This document shows, in pieces, positions 1-6,700 of a stretch of 16,494 nt of DNA; positions within the stretch are counted from its first letter, which is position 1; each line of letters starts with the position of its first letter. Position numbers and translations under genes: made by a program. The DNA lies in NCBI GenBank assembly GCA_047608145.1, contig JASGDC010000031.1:1-16494 (forward strand). The letters are read 5' to 3'. The notes under the pieces are model-generated. The model made no database searches. It saw only the letters and a program-made list of their open reading frames with translations, and was not told the origin of the DNA. This DNA comes from JASGDC01 sp047608145 (GTDB lineage: Bacteria > Actinomycetota > Actinomycetes > Actinomycetales > Micrococcaceae).

Positions 1-1223
1 CTGGTATTAGTGTTGATGCTTCTGATGATATTAAGAATTTTACTATTACTGCTGTGCTTGATGGTTGTGATAGTGTAACTGCTGAACAAGTATGGATATA
101 CCCTAATTTGATGACAGTTGGCAATAATAATAGTACTTCTGATAATGGTCAATACACTCTTGGTAATGGAACTTTAACAAACACTAATACTTATGGAGCT
201 ATTGGGCCTTATCGAGTATGGGAGCAAATTGGTGGTAGGTGGCACGGGATGGCGATGTCTAATACCAGTGAGTTATGGGCTTGGGGTGCGAATGCTTATG
301 GTCAAGTAGGTAATAATACTAAAATTAGTCGACCTAAACCGATACTAATTTCTGATGATTGGATTGATATTGGCAATGGTTGGGGTAATTCTCTTGGTAT
401 TAATTCTAGTAATTTTATGTATACTTGGGGTCTTAATAATTGGGGTCAGCTTGGTAATGGTGATAAAGGAACTGCAACTACAGGTTTAGTTTTGAAACCT
501 ACAAGGATTGCTGCTGGTACTTTGGCAAGTGTGCGTTGGAGTAGTGTGATTGGCGGAAATACTCATTCTTTAGCGCTTACGGACGATAAACACCTTTACG
601 CTTGGGGGGATAATTCTTATGGTCAACTCAATGCGAATCCAAATACTTATGATGAGTTTCTTAACCCTAGCGCCCGTGCTGTTAACTTCACTTGGCTTGA
701 GGTAGCCGCAGGAGCTTATTACAGTATGGGAATTCAGGAAGATGGTACATTATGGTCATGGGGGCGGAATGATTATGGTCAACTTGGTATTGGTAGTACA
801 ACTACCACTTATAATCGGACGCAGGTTGGTACAGCTACGAACTGGACCCAAGTAAAAACCCAGTACTGGTCTTCTTTCGCTATTAATTCAGATGGTGAGC
901 TATGGGCATGGGGATACAATAACTCGGGACAACTTGGATTAGGTGATACCACTAGCCGTAACGTGCCAACTCAAGTTGTGGTACCTGGAGTGCAGTGGGC
1001 ACATGTATCGCCTGGAGCTGGCGAAGCCATGGCTATTACCACAGATGGTTGGCTTTATACTTGGGGTAATAATAATAGTGGTGAGCTTGGATTAGGTAAT
1101 AATGATACACCTGTACTTACACCACAGAAAGTCGGACACATGCAATGGGATCTGGCTGAGTTTGCTACTTATGCTTCCTATGGTGTAGCTAAGACTTTCG
1201 TGCCACAAGGGTATGCATACTAA
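1..1223 (+). CDS. RCC1-repeat (beta-propeller) protein, 5' end missing
   Basis: The reading frame is open from base 3 with no stop, so the gene begins before the window; the GTG at 54 is only an internal codon. The visible 406 residues hold six clear RCC1 / alpha-tubulin-suppressor repeats, each with a core like WAWGxNxYGQLGxG (WGANAYGQVG, WGLNNWGQLG, WGDNSYGQL, WGRNDYGQLG, WGYNNSGQLG, WGNNNSGELG). A degenerate NNN/LGNGT copy comes before them, which would complete a seven-bladed propeller. The protein is rich in Asn, Thr, Gly and Trp. Its C-terminus ends shortly after the last blade, with no LPXTG motif and no membrane helix, so any anchor or signal peptide must be upstream. Bacterial RCC1 proteins of this type are usually secreted or cell-surface proteins; the ligand here is unknown. 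Codons are strongly T-ending and differ in feel from the neighbouring housekeeping genes. The family call is secure; the role is not. Confidence 0.85.
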   Translation, partial: GISVDASDDIKNFTITAVLDGCDSVTAEQVWIYPNLMTVGNNNSTSDNGQYTLGNGTLTNTNTYGAIGPYRVWEQIGGRWHGMAMSNTSELWAWGANAYGQVGNNTKISRPKPILISDDWIDIGNGWGNSLGINSSNFMYTWGLNNWGQLGNGDKGTATTGLVLKPTRIAAGTLASVRWSSVIGGNTHSLALTDDKHLYAWGDNSYGQLNANPNTYDEFLNPSARAVNFTWLEVAAGAYYSMGIQEDGTLWSWGRNDYGQLGIGSTTTTYNRTQVGTATNWTQVKTQYWSSFAINSDGELWAWGYNNSGQLGLGDTTSRNVPTQVVVPGVQWAHVSPGAGEAMAITTDGWLYTWGNNNSGELGLGNNDTPVLTPQKVGHMQWDLAEFATYASYGVAKTFVPQGYAY

Positions 1224-1267
1224 TCTAATTTAGAGATTTTTGCTCGTTGTTGAGTAAAATGTAAGAG

Positions 1268-1321
1268 CAATGATGTAAGCAAGGCAACGTCCCTAGGTTG
1301 TTTGCTTACAACATTGTTTTT
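1268..1321 (+). terminator. Rho-independent terminator of the RCC1 gene
   Basis: This is a stepped hairpin 45 bases after the stop codon. CAATG (1268-1272) pairs with CATTG (1312-1316), GTAAGCAA (1275-1282) with TTGCTTAC (1302-1309), and CAAC (1285-1288) with GTTG (1297-1300). A T-run follows at 1317-1321. It separates the RCC1 gene from nrdR, so nrdR needs its own promoter. Confidence 0.8.
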
Positions 1322-1346
1322 CTTCGTTTACTTCATTCAATAGAGC

Positions 1347-1358
1347 TATAATTATTTT
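1347..1358 (+). promoter_or_regulatory. Promoter of nrdR, predicted leaderless start
   Basis: A perfect TATAAT lies at 1347-1352. Seven bases past its last base is position 1359, the A of the nrdR ATG. The -35 region (about 1324-1329, TCGTTT) is weak. No Shine-Dalgarno sequence precedes the ATG, so a leaderless mRNA is the simplest reading. The -10 is seen directly; the start site is inferred. Confidence 0.65.
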
Positions 1359-1922
1359 ATGTATTGCCCATTTTGTAGAAACCCGAATTCCCGGGTAGTA
1401 GATAGTCGCATCGTCGAAGATGGTGGTGCGATTAGACGTAGGCGTCAGTGCCCGAATTGTGATAGGCGTTTTACTACGTTGGAAACAACTAGTTTATCGG
1501 TTATTAAACGCTCCGGTATTCCAGAGCCTTTCATGAAGAACAAAATTATCAGTGGTTTGCGTAAAGCTTGCCAAGGGCGCCCAGTTTCTGATGATGATTT
1601 AGCTGGTCTGGCACAAGAGGTTGAAGAGCAAATTCGTGCCACTGGAGTAGCTGAAATTGACGTTCATGAAGTTGGGTTAACTATTTTAGAGCCACTTAAG
1701 AAACTTGATGAGGTAGCATATCTGCGCTTTGCAAGTGTTTACGAAGCTTTTGATTCACTTAGCGATTTTGAAGAAGCAATTGCTAAACTTCGCGATGAGC
1801 AAAATCAAACAGTGCCATTACTTGAGATAGTTGAAGAGACTGAAGAAGAAAAACCAGCTAAAGCTCGAATAAGTAAACGCAATGGCAAAACAAAACAGCC
1901 ACAGCAGGAAACTTTGCTCTAG
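1359..1922 (+). CDS. nrdR: Transcriptional repressor NrdR
   Basis: NrdR represses ribonucleotide reductase operons by sensing ATP/dATP and binding paired NrdR boxes. The N-terminus MYCPFC with CPNC further on gives a zinc ribbon (Cys3, Cys6, Cys31, Cys34), with the family's RRRRQCPNC and RFTTLE signatures between and after. Residues ~49-139 form the ATP-cone domain (SVIKRSG, then YLRFASVYEAF). At 187 residues it exceeds the usual ~150-160 because of a highly charged tail rich in Glu and then Lys, of unknown function. The start is fixed by the family N-terminus and by the TATAAT box placed for a leaderless transcript. It is convergent with ppgK, 26 bases away. No nrd gene lies in the window, so it acts on targets elsewhere. 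Confidence 0.95.
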   Translation: MYCPFCRNPNSRVVDSRIVEDGGAIRRRRQCPNCDRRFTTLETTSLSVIKRSGIPEPFMKNKIISGLRKACQGRPVSDDDLAGLAQEVEEQIRATGVAEIDVHEVGLTILEPLKKLDEVAYLRFASVYEAFDSLSDFEEAIAKLRDEQNQTVPLLEIVEETEEEKPAKARISKRNGKTKQPQQETLL

Positions 1923-1936
1923 CTGCGGCTGTTTGT
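1891..1936. terminator. Bidirectional hairpin between nrdR and ppgK
   Basis: CAGCC (1896-1900) pairs with GGCTG (1927-1931) and CAGC (1902-1905) with GCTG (1922-1925), with one mismatch between them. The outer arms CAAAA/TTTG add imperfect pairing. The hairpin spans the nrdR stop codon. On the minus strand it is followed by a T-rich stretch (GTTTTGTTTTG) that would serve ppgK; on the plus strand the T-run is short. Confidence 0.5.
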
Positions 1937-1948
1937 TAAAAGCTTCGC

Positions 1949-2755
1949 TTAGTAAAGAATATTTTTACCCCGGTTATCACGCTCGAAATATGTCTTTGCT
2001 AGTGCTGCTGCACCAACGATACCAGCATTGTTAATTAAACCAGCAACTTCAATCGGAGTATCGATTTGTTCCTGTAGGTATGGTAACCAGTCTTTAGAAC
2101 GTTTAGAAATACCGCCACCTACGATGAATAGGTCAGGTGAGAATAGCATTTCTACGTGCTTGAAGTAAGGAACAAGACGCTTTTTCGCGTATTTCTTGTA
2201 TCCTAGACCTTGACGTTTACGAGCTGAGGCAGATGCTTTAGTCTCTGCATCGTGACCATTAAGCTCTAAGTGTCCAAGCTCTGTGTTACGTACTAGGTTA
2301 CCGTCAAGGATTAGTGCTGAACCAATACCAGTACCAAGAGTAAGTGTTAACTGTACACCTTTTTTGCGCTTACCAGCACCATAGTGCCACTCTGCGACAC
2401 CAGCAGCATCAGCATCATTTACCACGTGTACTTTATGATCAGTTTTCTTTGCAATTGTCTCAGCAACGTTAGTGCCAATCCATGATTTATCAACGTTTGC
2501 AGCAATTTTTGCCACGCCCCCTTTAATAATGGCTGGGAAAGTAACACCGATAACAGTGTCTTCTTCATCAGGGTCAACGAAGTGATCAATAATTTCTTTT
2601 ACAACTTCTGCAACTGCTTCTGGAGTAGCAGGTTGTGGAGTAGGGATACGGTAACGCTCACCAACTAGTTCTCCGAATTCGGTGTCAACGATGCCACCTT
2701 TGATACCTGTACCACCAATATCAATTCCAATATATGTCTTTTCAGTATTTTTCAT
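1949..2755 (-). CDS. ppgK: Polyphosphate glucokinase (ROK family)
   Basis: This enzyme phosphorylates glucose to glucose 6-phosphate with inorganic polyphosphate, and usually also ATP, feeding glycolysis in the cytoplasm. Near the N-terminus is the phosphate-binding motif GIDIGGTGIKGGIVD, then TPQPATP and ANVDKSWIGTN, which are characteristic of actinobacterial PpgK rather than other ROK kinases. The catalytic NDADAAGVAE, the LGTGIGSALI phosphate-2 motif and TELGHLELNG follow. The last third has a basic stretch and GGGISKRSKDWLP. Length (268-273 residues) fits the family. Two starts are possible: ATG at 2770 (AAGG directly against it) or ATG at 2755, with a GAGAG five bases upstream. I prefer 2755 but am unsure. 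It stands alone, transcribed toward nrdR and separated from map by the long hairpin at 2909-2976. Confidence 0.93.
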   Translation of the reverse strand: MKNTEKTYIGIDIGGTGIKGGIVDTEFGELVGERYRIPTPQPATPEAVAEVVKEIIDHFVDPDEEDTVIGVTFPAIIKGGVAKIAANVDKSWIGTNVAETIAKKTDHKVHVVNDADAAGVAEWHYGAGKRKKGVQLTLTLGTGIGSALILDGNLVRNTELGHLELNGHDAETKASASARKRQGLGYKKYAKKRLVPYFKHVEMLFSPDLFIVGGGISKRSKDWLPYLQEQIDTPIEVAGLINNAGIVGAAALAKTYFERDNRGKNILY

Positions 2756-2908
2756 AATTACTCTCTGCATCCTTACATTAAGTCAAGTGGTTACTTAGCC
2801 TATTTATTTAGGTTCTGAGACCACTACACCATCAATTTTACACGTTTTATTAGTGATAAGAGAATACATTGACTTGCTTTTAAGACTTCCACAATACATA
2901 AATAAAAA

Positions 2909-2976
2909 GCAAGGTATACACTTTTCTTAAATCCACACGAAATTTCGTAAAGATTTAAGAAAAATATATACCTTGC
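2909..2976 (-). terminator. Very long hairpin after map, probable terminator
   Basis: GCAAGGTATA (2909-2918) pairs perfectly with TATACCTTGC (2967-2976). After a 3x3 internal loop, TTTTCTTAAAT (2922-2932) pairs perfectly with ATTTAAGAAAA (2953-2963). The apex contains the perfect palindrome ACGAAATTTCGT (2937-2948). Read on the minus strand, the stem is followed by CTTTTTATTTAT, giving an intrinsic terminator for the nadE-map operon. The stem is much longer than termination needs. It also lies in the upstream region of ppgK. Confidence 0.7.
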
Positions 2977-3017
2977 AAGTGAAGTTTAAAGGCTATAAAA
3001 ACAATAAAGTGCTACAA

Positions 3018-3890
3018 CTAAGGCAATGTCAGGATTTCTACACCATCTTCATTGACCACCATTGTGTGCTCAAATTGTGCAGTTCGTTTCCGGTCTTTAG
3101 TCACTACCGTCCAGCCATCATCCCACATATCCCACTCGTGAGTACCAAGAGTTAACATGGGTTCAATTGTGAAAGTCATACCCTCTTCGATAAGTTCACT
3201 ATACTGCGGCGATGCATCATAGTGTGGCACAATCAGGCCAGTATGGAATGCCGGACCTACGCCATGGCCAGTAAAGTCACGGACGACACCGTAATTAAAA
3301 CGTTTGGCATAAGACTCGATAACGCGACCAATTACGTTAAAAGGACGACCTGGGCGAACAGCTTTAATCGCGCGCATCGTTGCTTCATGAGTGCGTTCTA
3401 CTAAGAGTTTTGATTCTTCATCAACATCACCAACTAGGAAAGTAGCGTTGGTGTCACCGTGCACTTTATTTTTATAAGCAGTGATATCTAGGTTAATGAT
3501 GTCACCATCTTCAAGGGCTGTAGTATCAGGAATACCATGACAGATTACTTCGTTAATTGAAGTACATACTGACTTAGGGAAACCACGATAACTTAGAGTT
3601 GATGGATATGCGCCATGGTCACAAAGAAACTCGTGAGCGATAATATCTAACTCATCGGTGGTAACACCTGGAACACAATGTTTTCCGACTTCTTGTATTG
3701 CCTGAGCTGCAATCTTACTGGAAATTCGTATCTTTTCAATAGTTTCAGCAGTTTGCACATTTGGACCTTTATAAGGTGTTGGTGCTGGACGCCCTACATA
3801 TTCTGGACGCTCAATACTAGCTGGAACTTTACGCATGGGCGTTACTTTTCCAGGTTTCAACTTGCCAATCGGGGCAGTATTTGAAGTCAT
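3018..3890 (-). CDS. map: Methionine aminopeptidase, type Ic
   Basis: It removes the initiator methionine from nascent proteins in the cytoplasm and is a two-metal enzyme. The five expected metal ligands are visible: Asp in NLDITA, Asp in HGDTNATF, His in TGHGVGPAFH, Glu in TIEPM and Glu in AQFEHT. The first ~45 residues are a proline- and lysine-rich extension (RPEYVGRPAPTP), the feature that defines type Ic enzymes such as M. tuberculosis MapB. Its length of 290 residues agrees. The start is supported by AAGGAA ten bases upstream. It follows nadE by 26 bases on the same strand, so the two are probably cotranscribed, and the long hairpin at 2909-2976 ends the transcript. Confidence 0.96.
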   Translation of the reverse strand: MTSNTAPIGKLKPGKVTPMRKVPASIERPEYVGRPAPTPYKGPNVQTAETIEKIRISSKIAAQAIQEVGKHCVPGVTTDELDIIAHEFLCDHGAYPSTLSYRGFPKSVCTSINEVICHGIPDTTALEDGDIINLDITAYKNKVHGDTNATFLVGDVDEESKLLVERTHEATMRAIKAVRPGRPFNVIGRVIESYAKRFNYGVVRDFTGHGVGPAFHTGLIVPHYDASPQYSELIEEGMTFTIEPMLTLGTHEWDMWDDGWTVVTKDRKRTAQFEHTMVVNEDGVEILTLP

Positions 3891-3916
3891 ATTTGGTTAT
3901 TTCCTTGTTAAGTTTC

Positions 3917-5647
3917 TTATTCTTTCCACTTACTGGTAATTGGAAGTCTGCGGTCACGACCGAAGCTCATATTAGTGATTTTGGTGCCAGGTGCACTTTG
4001 ACGGCGTTTCCATTCTGCACTATCAACTAGACGTAGTACTTTTTCGACTTCGTCTGCATTAAAACCTGCAGCTACAATTTCATCTTTGGTCTTAGTTTCA
4101 CCAATATAAAGACTCAAAATTGCATCAAGAACATCATATTCTGGCAATGAATCTTGATCTACTTGGTCTTCACGCAATTCTGCAGAAGGCGGTTTACTAA
4201 TTGAGTTTTCTGGGATTGGGGGCTTTTGGTCATTTTCTTCCGCAACTTTATTACGCCATTTAGCTAATTCCCAAACCAAGGTCTTTTTAACATCCTTGAT
4301 AGGAGCAAAGCCACCTACAGAATCACCATAGATAGTAGAGTAACCCACGGCCATCTCAGATTTATTTCCTGGCGATACTGCTAGATGGCCCTCTTGGTTT
4401 GAAATACCCATCACAATAGTGCCACGAATACGTGACTGTAAGTTTTCTTGGGCAATACCAGTTAGTCCAAGCTCTTCTTGGTAGGTGTTAAAGATGCTTT
4501 CAATACTCTGCACTCGATAGTCAGCACCGATACGTTCTGCTAAATCTTTAGCATCATCAAGTGAATGTTGCGAGGAGTAAGCACTTGGTAGTGAGATACC
4601 GACCACGTTTTCGCCACCAAGAGCATCAGCACCGATAGTTGCTACTAGCGCAGAATCAATACCACCAGAAAGGCCTAGTACTATTGACTTCATACCGTTT
4701 TTGCGAACGTAGTCGCGAAGTCCAAGCACTAGTGCTTGATATACTTCTTCGACATTATCCAAAGTAGGAGTAATTGAATTTTCTACTGGTACTTCGTGTT
4801 TATGTGGTTCAGTATCTAAGTCAATATGGATAATTTCTTCACCAAGAGTTGATTCTTTGGCTGGCTTAGGTTCAGCATTATCGTCAAACTCTAAGTCAGT
4901 TATTAGCAAATCCTCTTTAAATTGTGGAGCCCGGGCTAGGATTTTACCTTCTGGATCCACGATAATGCTATCGCCTTCGAATACTAAATCATCTTGAGCA
5001 CCTACTAAATTTACGTAGGCAAAAGTAGTTTCAGATTCTTTAGCACGACGCTGCACTAGGTTAAGCCGGACATCGTCTTTTTGAGTTTCATAAGGTGAAC
5101 CATTAAGTACTAAAGTTAATTCAGCACCAGAGCCTGGAATTTGCGCAACTGGACCGCCTTCTTGCCAGATATCTTCACAGATAGCTAAGGCGATATTAAC
5201 ACCATGGCTGCGGAAGATAGTTAAGTTATTACCAGATGCAAATACTCGGAACTCATCAAATACTCCGTAGTTAGGTAGGTGATGTTTTGAGTAATTACCT
5301 TTAACTTCACCTTCATGGATTATAGCCGCACGGTTAAGGGTTGCTTTATTGGTTTCTTTACGTTTAGAAATATCCATATAGCCAACCACTATAGCCATAG
5401 CTCCGTAACCAGCTTTATCAATATCTTTTGCTAGCTTTTCTAATGCTTCAGCAGAAGCTTTAACGAATGATTGGTGAGAACCTAAATCTTCAACCGGATA
5501 TCCGGGAATAGTCATTTCACCAAATGCCAAGACATCAACGTCTTGTTTTGCTGCTTTTGCAACATAATCTAAAATTTTCGTGCAGTTGCCCTCAACGTCT
5601 CCAACAGTAGGATTAACCTGGGCAAGTCCAAGTCTAAGAATTGTCAT
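3917..5647 (-). CDS. nadE: Glutamine-dependent NAD+ synthetase
   Basis: It makes NAD+ from deamido-NAD+, ATP and glutamine, the last step of NAD synthesis. The first ~260 residues are a nitrilase-type glutaminase domain with the catalytic triad visible: Glu44 in FGEMTIPGYP, Lys in SKHHLPNYG and Cys in LAICEDIW. A linker rich in acidic residues (~265-305) leads to the synthetase domain with the ATP pyrophosphatase loop GLSGGIDSAL and the SPGNKSE and GFAPIKDV motifs. Its 576 residues match the shorter bacterial enzymes, not the ~680-residue M. tuberculosis form. The frame runs up to 5668, but ATG 5647 fits the family N-terminus and sits where the TACACT box predicts transcription to begin. It heads a nadE-map operon and diverges from an acetyltransferase gene. 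Confidence 0.95.
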   Translation of the reverse strand: MTILRLGLAQVNPTVGDVEGNCTKILDYVAKAAKQDVDVLAFGEMTIPGYPVEDLGSHQSFVKASAEALEKLAKDIDKAGYGAMAIVVGYMDISKRKETNKATLNRAAIIHEGEVKGNYSKHHLPNYGVFDEFRVFASGNNLTIFRSHGVNIALAICEDIWQEGGPVAQIPGSGAELTLVLNGSPYETQKDDVRLNLVQRRAKESETTFAYVNLVGAQDDLVFEGDSIIVDPEGKILARAPQFKEDLLITDLEFDDNAEPKPAKESTLGEEIIHIDLDTEPHKHEVPVENSITPTLDNVEEVYQALVLGLRDYVRKNGMKSIVLGLSGGIDSALVATIGADALGGENVVGISLPSAYSSQHSLDDAKDLAERIGADYRVQSIESIFNTYQEELGLTGIAQENLQSRIRGTIVMGISNQEGHLAVSPGNKSEMAVGYSTIYGDSVGGFAPIKDVKKTLVWELAKWRNKVAEENDQKPPIPENSISKPPSAELREDQVDQDSLPEYDVLDAILSLYIGETKTKDEIVAAGFNADEVEKVLRLVDSAEWKRRQSAPGTKITNMSFGRDRRLPITSKWKE

Positions 5648-5659
5648 AATTCTAGTGTA
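5648..5659 (-). promoter_or_regulatory. Promoter of nadE-map, predicted leaderless start
   Basis: TACACT (minus strand, 5659 down to 5654) is a good -10 box. Its predicted start is base 5647, the A of the nadE ATG. No Shine-Dalgarno is present. The position of a -35 element at 17 bp spacing (5677-5682) overlaps the DnaA box at 5678-5686 and reads CCACAC, which is not a -35 consensus. Confidence 0.55.
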
Positions 5660-5677
5660 CAGGCGCAACTCAAATTG

Positions 5678-5686
5678 TGTGGATAA
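5678..5686 (-). promoter_or_regulatory. Perfect DnaA box consensus TTATCCACA
   Basis: Read on the minus strand the site is TTATCCACA, the strong DnaA-box consensus. It lies in the 101-base divergent region between nadE and the acetyltransferase gene and overlaps the expected -35 position of nadE. A second copy, with the same flanking CTTC, is at 13323-13331. The sequence match is exact; binding by DnaA is inference. Confidence 0.45.
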
Positions 5687-5736
5687 CTTCGCTAGTTATG
5701 TAGTTGTTACCATTTCTTTATCCGAATTTTAGGAAC

Positions 5737-5748
5737 TACAATCGTATT
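5737..5748 (+). promoter_or_regulatory. Promoter of the GNAT gene, predicted leaderless start
   Basis: TACAAT (5737-5742) ends exactly seven bases before the A of the ATG at 5749. The -35 position (5714-5719, TTCTTT) is a partial match. This argues that translation begins at 5749, not at the upstream in-frame start at 5704, which would lie upstream of this transcript. Confidence 0.55.
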
Positions 5749-6315
5749 ATGGCTCACAATGATAAATCTCAGCAGCTTAATTTTAAGATACCTAGTACAC
5801 AACCAATCTTATCTGGCGAAAACCTTGTTTTACGACCTTGGAAACCCGAAGATGCAACTCAACTAGCAAAGATTTGCCGTAACCCTGAAATAGCAAGATA
5901 TACTGCCGTACCCGAAAATTATACGCTTGAGATGGGTAAAGAATTCATAGCAGACTCTATAGCTGGATACCCAAATAATGCAATTAGGTATTGTATTACA
6001 GATGTAGAAAATGAAATTGTAGGATCCATAAGCTTAGAAAGGCTTTCGCTACTAGATTGTCGTGCAGAAATTGGATATCTAGTAGCTGAAGGACATCGTG
6101 GTAAAGGGATTGCTGTTGAAGCCACCAGGATTTTAACTAGCATAGTTCACCAATGGGGTTTTAGTAGAGTGGAGTTGCTAACTGCAGTAGAAAATTTAGC
6201 TTCACAAAAAGTTGCAGAAAAATCTGGATTTACTTTTGAAGGCGTACTTAGGAAGAGGAATATTGTCAAGGGGCGTATTTTTGATATGGTAATATTTTCC
6301 AGCATTGCCCATTAA
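5749..6315 (+). CDS. GNAT N-acetyltransferase, RimJ/RimL-like
   Basis: The protein belongs to the Acetyltransf_3 branch of the GNAT fold, whose members acetylate ribosomal protein N-termini, spermidine, aminoglycosides or other amines with acetyl-CoA. Visible landmarks are the opening strand LVLRPWKPEDATQLAKI, the EIGYLVAEGHRGKGIAVEA segment with the RGKGIA acetyl-CoA pyrophosphate-binding loop, and the closing VELLTAVENLASQKVAEKSGF...GVLRKR that typifies RimJ/RimL-like enzymes. With the start at 5749 it has 188 residues, normal for the family; the longer frame from 5704 adds 15 residues that no relative would be expected to have. The substrate cannot be read from sequence. It is divergent from nadE and alone on its strand until the gap before glnA2. 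Confidence 0.85.
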   Translation: MAHNDKSQQLNFKIPSTQPILSGENLVLRPWKPEDATQLAKICRNPEIARYTAVPENYTLEMGKEFIADSIAGYPNNAIRYCITDVENEIVGSISLERLSLLDCRAEIGYLVAEGHRGKGIAVEATRILTSIVHQWGFSRVELLTAVENLASQKVAEKSGFTFEGVLRKRNIVKGRIFDMVIFSSIAH

Positions 6316-6474
6316 GAAGCATTAGATATCAGTAATTATTTAAAAACTTAGCTTGGGTTATTGATGAAAATGAATAGCTATTTCTCATATTTTTTGTATT
6401 TTTATGAAATTGCTTACATTTATTTTGCTTGTGATGTTATTTTTTATCAATTAATATATTTTTTTGAATAAAGA
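6316..6474. other. AT-rich gap after the GNAT gene
   Basis: No coding frame is seen. AATAGCTATT (6373-6382) is a perfect palindrome inside a weak imperfect hairpin that is followed by ATATTTTTTG, which could be a poor terminator for the GNAT gene. The rest is A/T-rich sequence with a direct echo of TTGCTT (6411 and 6426). Confidence 0.4.
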
Positions 6475-6503
6475 TTTCCAAATGGTGTGTTTTACGTTAT
6501 TAT
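6475..6503 (+). promoter_or_regulatory. Candidate promoter of a small RNA
   Basis: TTTCCA (6475-6480) and TATTAT (6498-6503) are separated by exactly 17 bases, with four and five matches to the -35 and -10 consensus. Predicted transcription starts near 6510. No open frame follows before the strong terminator at 6584-6636. Confidence 0.4.
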
Positions 6504-6509
6504 GAGAAG

Positions 6510-6636
6510 TGCGATTGGGTATCGTATTTTTTATCACAATTTATTTGTGAATAAACACACCTAATAACAACTAACACAAAATTAAGAAAGATCAGTAGGA
6601 ATTTTATAGCATTTGTTCTGCTGGTCTTTCTTTTTG
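6510..6636 (+). ncRNA. Candidate small non-coding RNA upstream of glnA2
   Basis: A stretch of about 127 bases lies between a plausible promoter (6475-6503) and a strong intrinsic terminator, in a gap with no gene. It begins with a short hairpin (CGAT 6512-6515 / ATCG 6521-6524) and a second one (TCACAA 6534-6539 / TTGTGA 6545-6550). A stretch from 6551 to 6583 is A/C/T-only, with no G, and would be single-stranded. The terminator hairpin closes it. This layout resembles trans-acting bacterial sRNAs. Its position just before glnA2 invites a link to nitrogen control, but nothing in the sequence proves one. It does not match any RNA family that I recognise. Confidence 0.4.
6584..6636 (+). terminator. 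Strong Rho-independent terminator before glnA2
   Basis: The 5' arm 6584-6600 pairs with 6616-6632 over 17 base pairs including three G-T wobbles (AAGAAAGA with TCTTTCTT at the base). It encloses a 15-base loop and runs into a T-tract at 6631-6635. It is 270 bases past the GNAT stop, too far to be an obvious terminator of that gene, which is why a separate transcript is suspected. Confidence 0.8.
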
Positions 6637-6663
6637 TTTAGTGGCTAAACTTATTAATTGCGA

Positions 6664-6700
6664 ACACGTTAGAATAGGGATAGACGTGTGAAAGGCAAGT
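6664..6700 (+). promoter_or_regulatory. Promoter and ribosome binding site of glnA2-glnE
   Basis: TAGAAT (6670-6675) is a good -10 box with a start expected near 6682, and GAAAGG (6690-6695) is a Shine-Dalgarno five bases before the ATG. The -10 is bracketed by the inverted repeat ACACGT (6664-6669) and ACGTGT (6684-6689), which could be an operator. No GlnR or AmtR site was recognised. Unlike several neighbours this gene appears to have a leader. Confidence 0.5.

Noticed and set aside
2973..3404. Short plus-strand frames across map
   Set aside because: They are antisense to a highly conserved enzyme, have no family resemblance, and have no start signals.
5648..5668. Seven extra N-terminal residues for NadE
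   Set aside because: The promoter box falls within this stretch, and the nitrilase domain begins normally at the methionine of 5647.
5704..5748. Fifteen extra N-terminal residues for the GNAT protein
   Set aside because: The -10 box at 5737-5742 lies inside that stretch and predicts transcription from 5749, and the extra residues have no counterpart in the fold.
6484..6561. tRNA-like cloverleaf (7-bp end stem, 5-bp stem with 7-base loop)
   Set aside because: The T-loop position reads ATTTATT rather than TTCRANN, four bases separate the T-arm from the end stem, the middle hairpin has a five-base loop, and there is no convincing D-arm.
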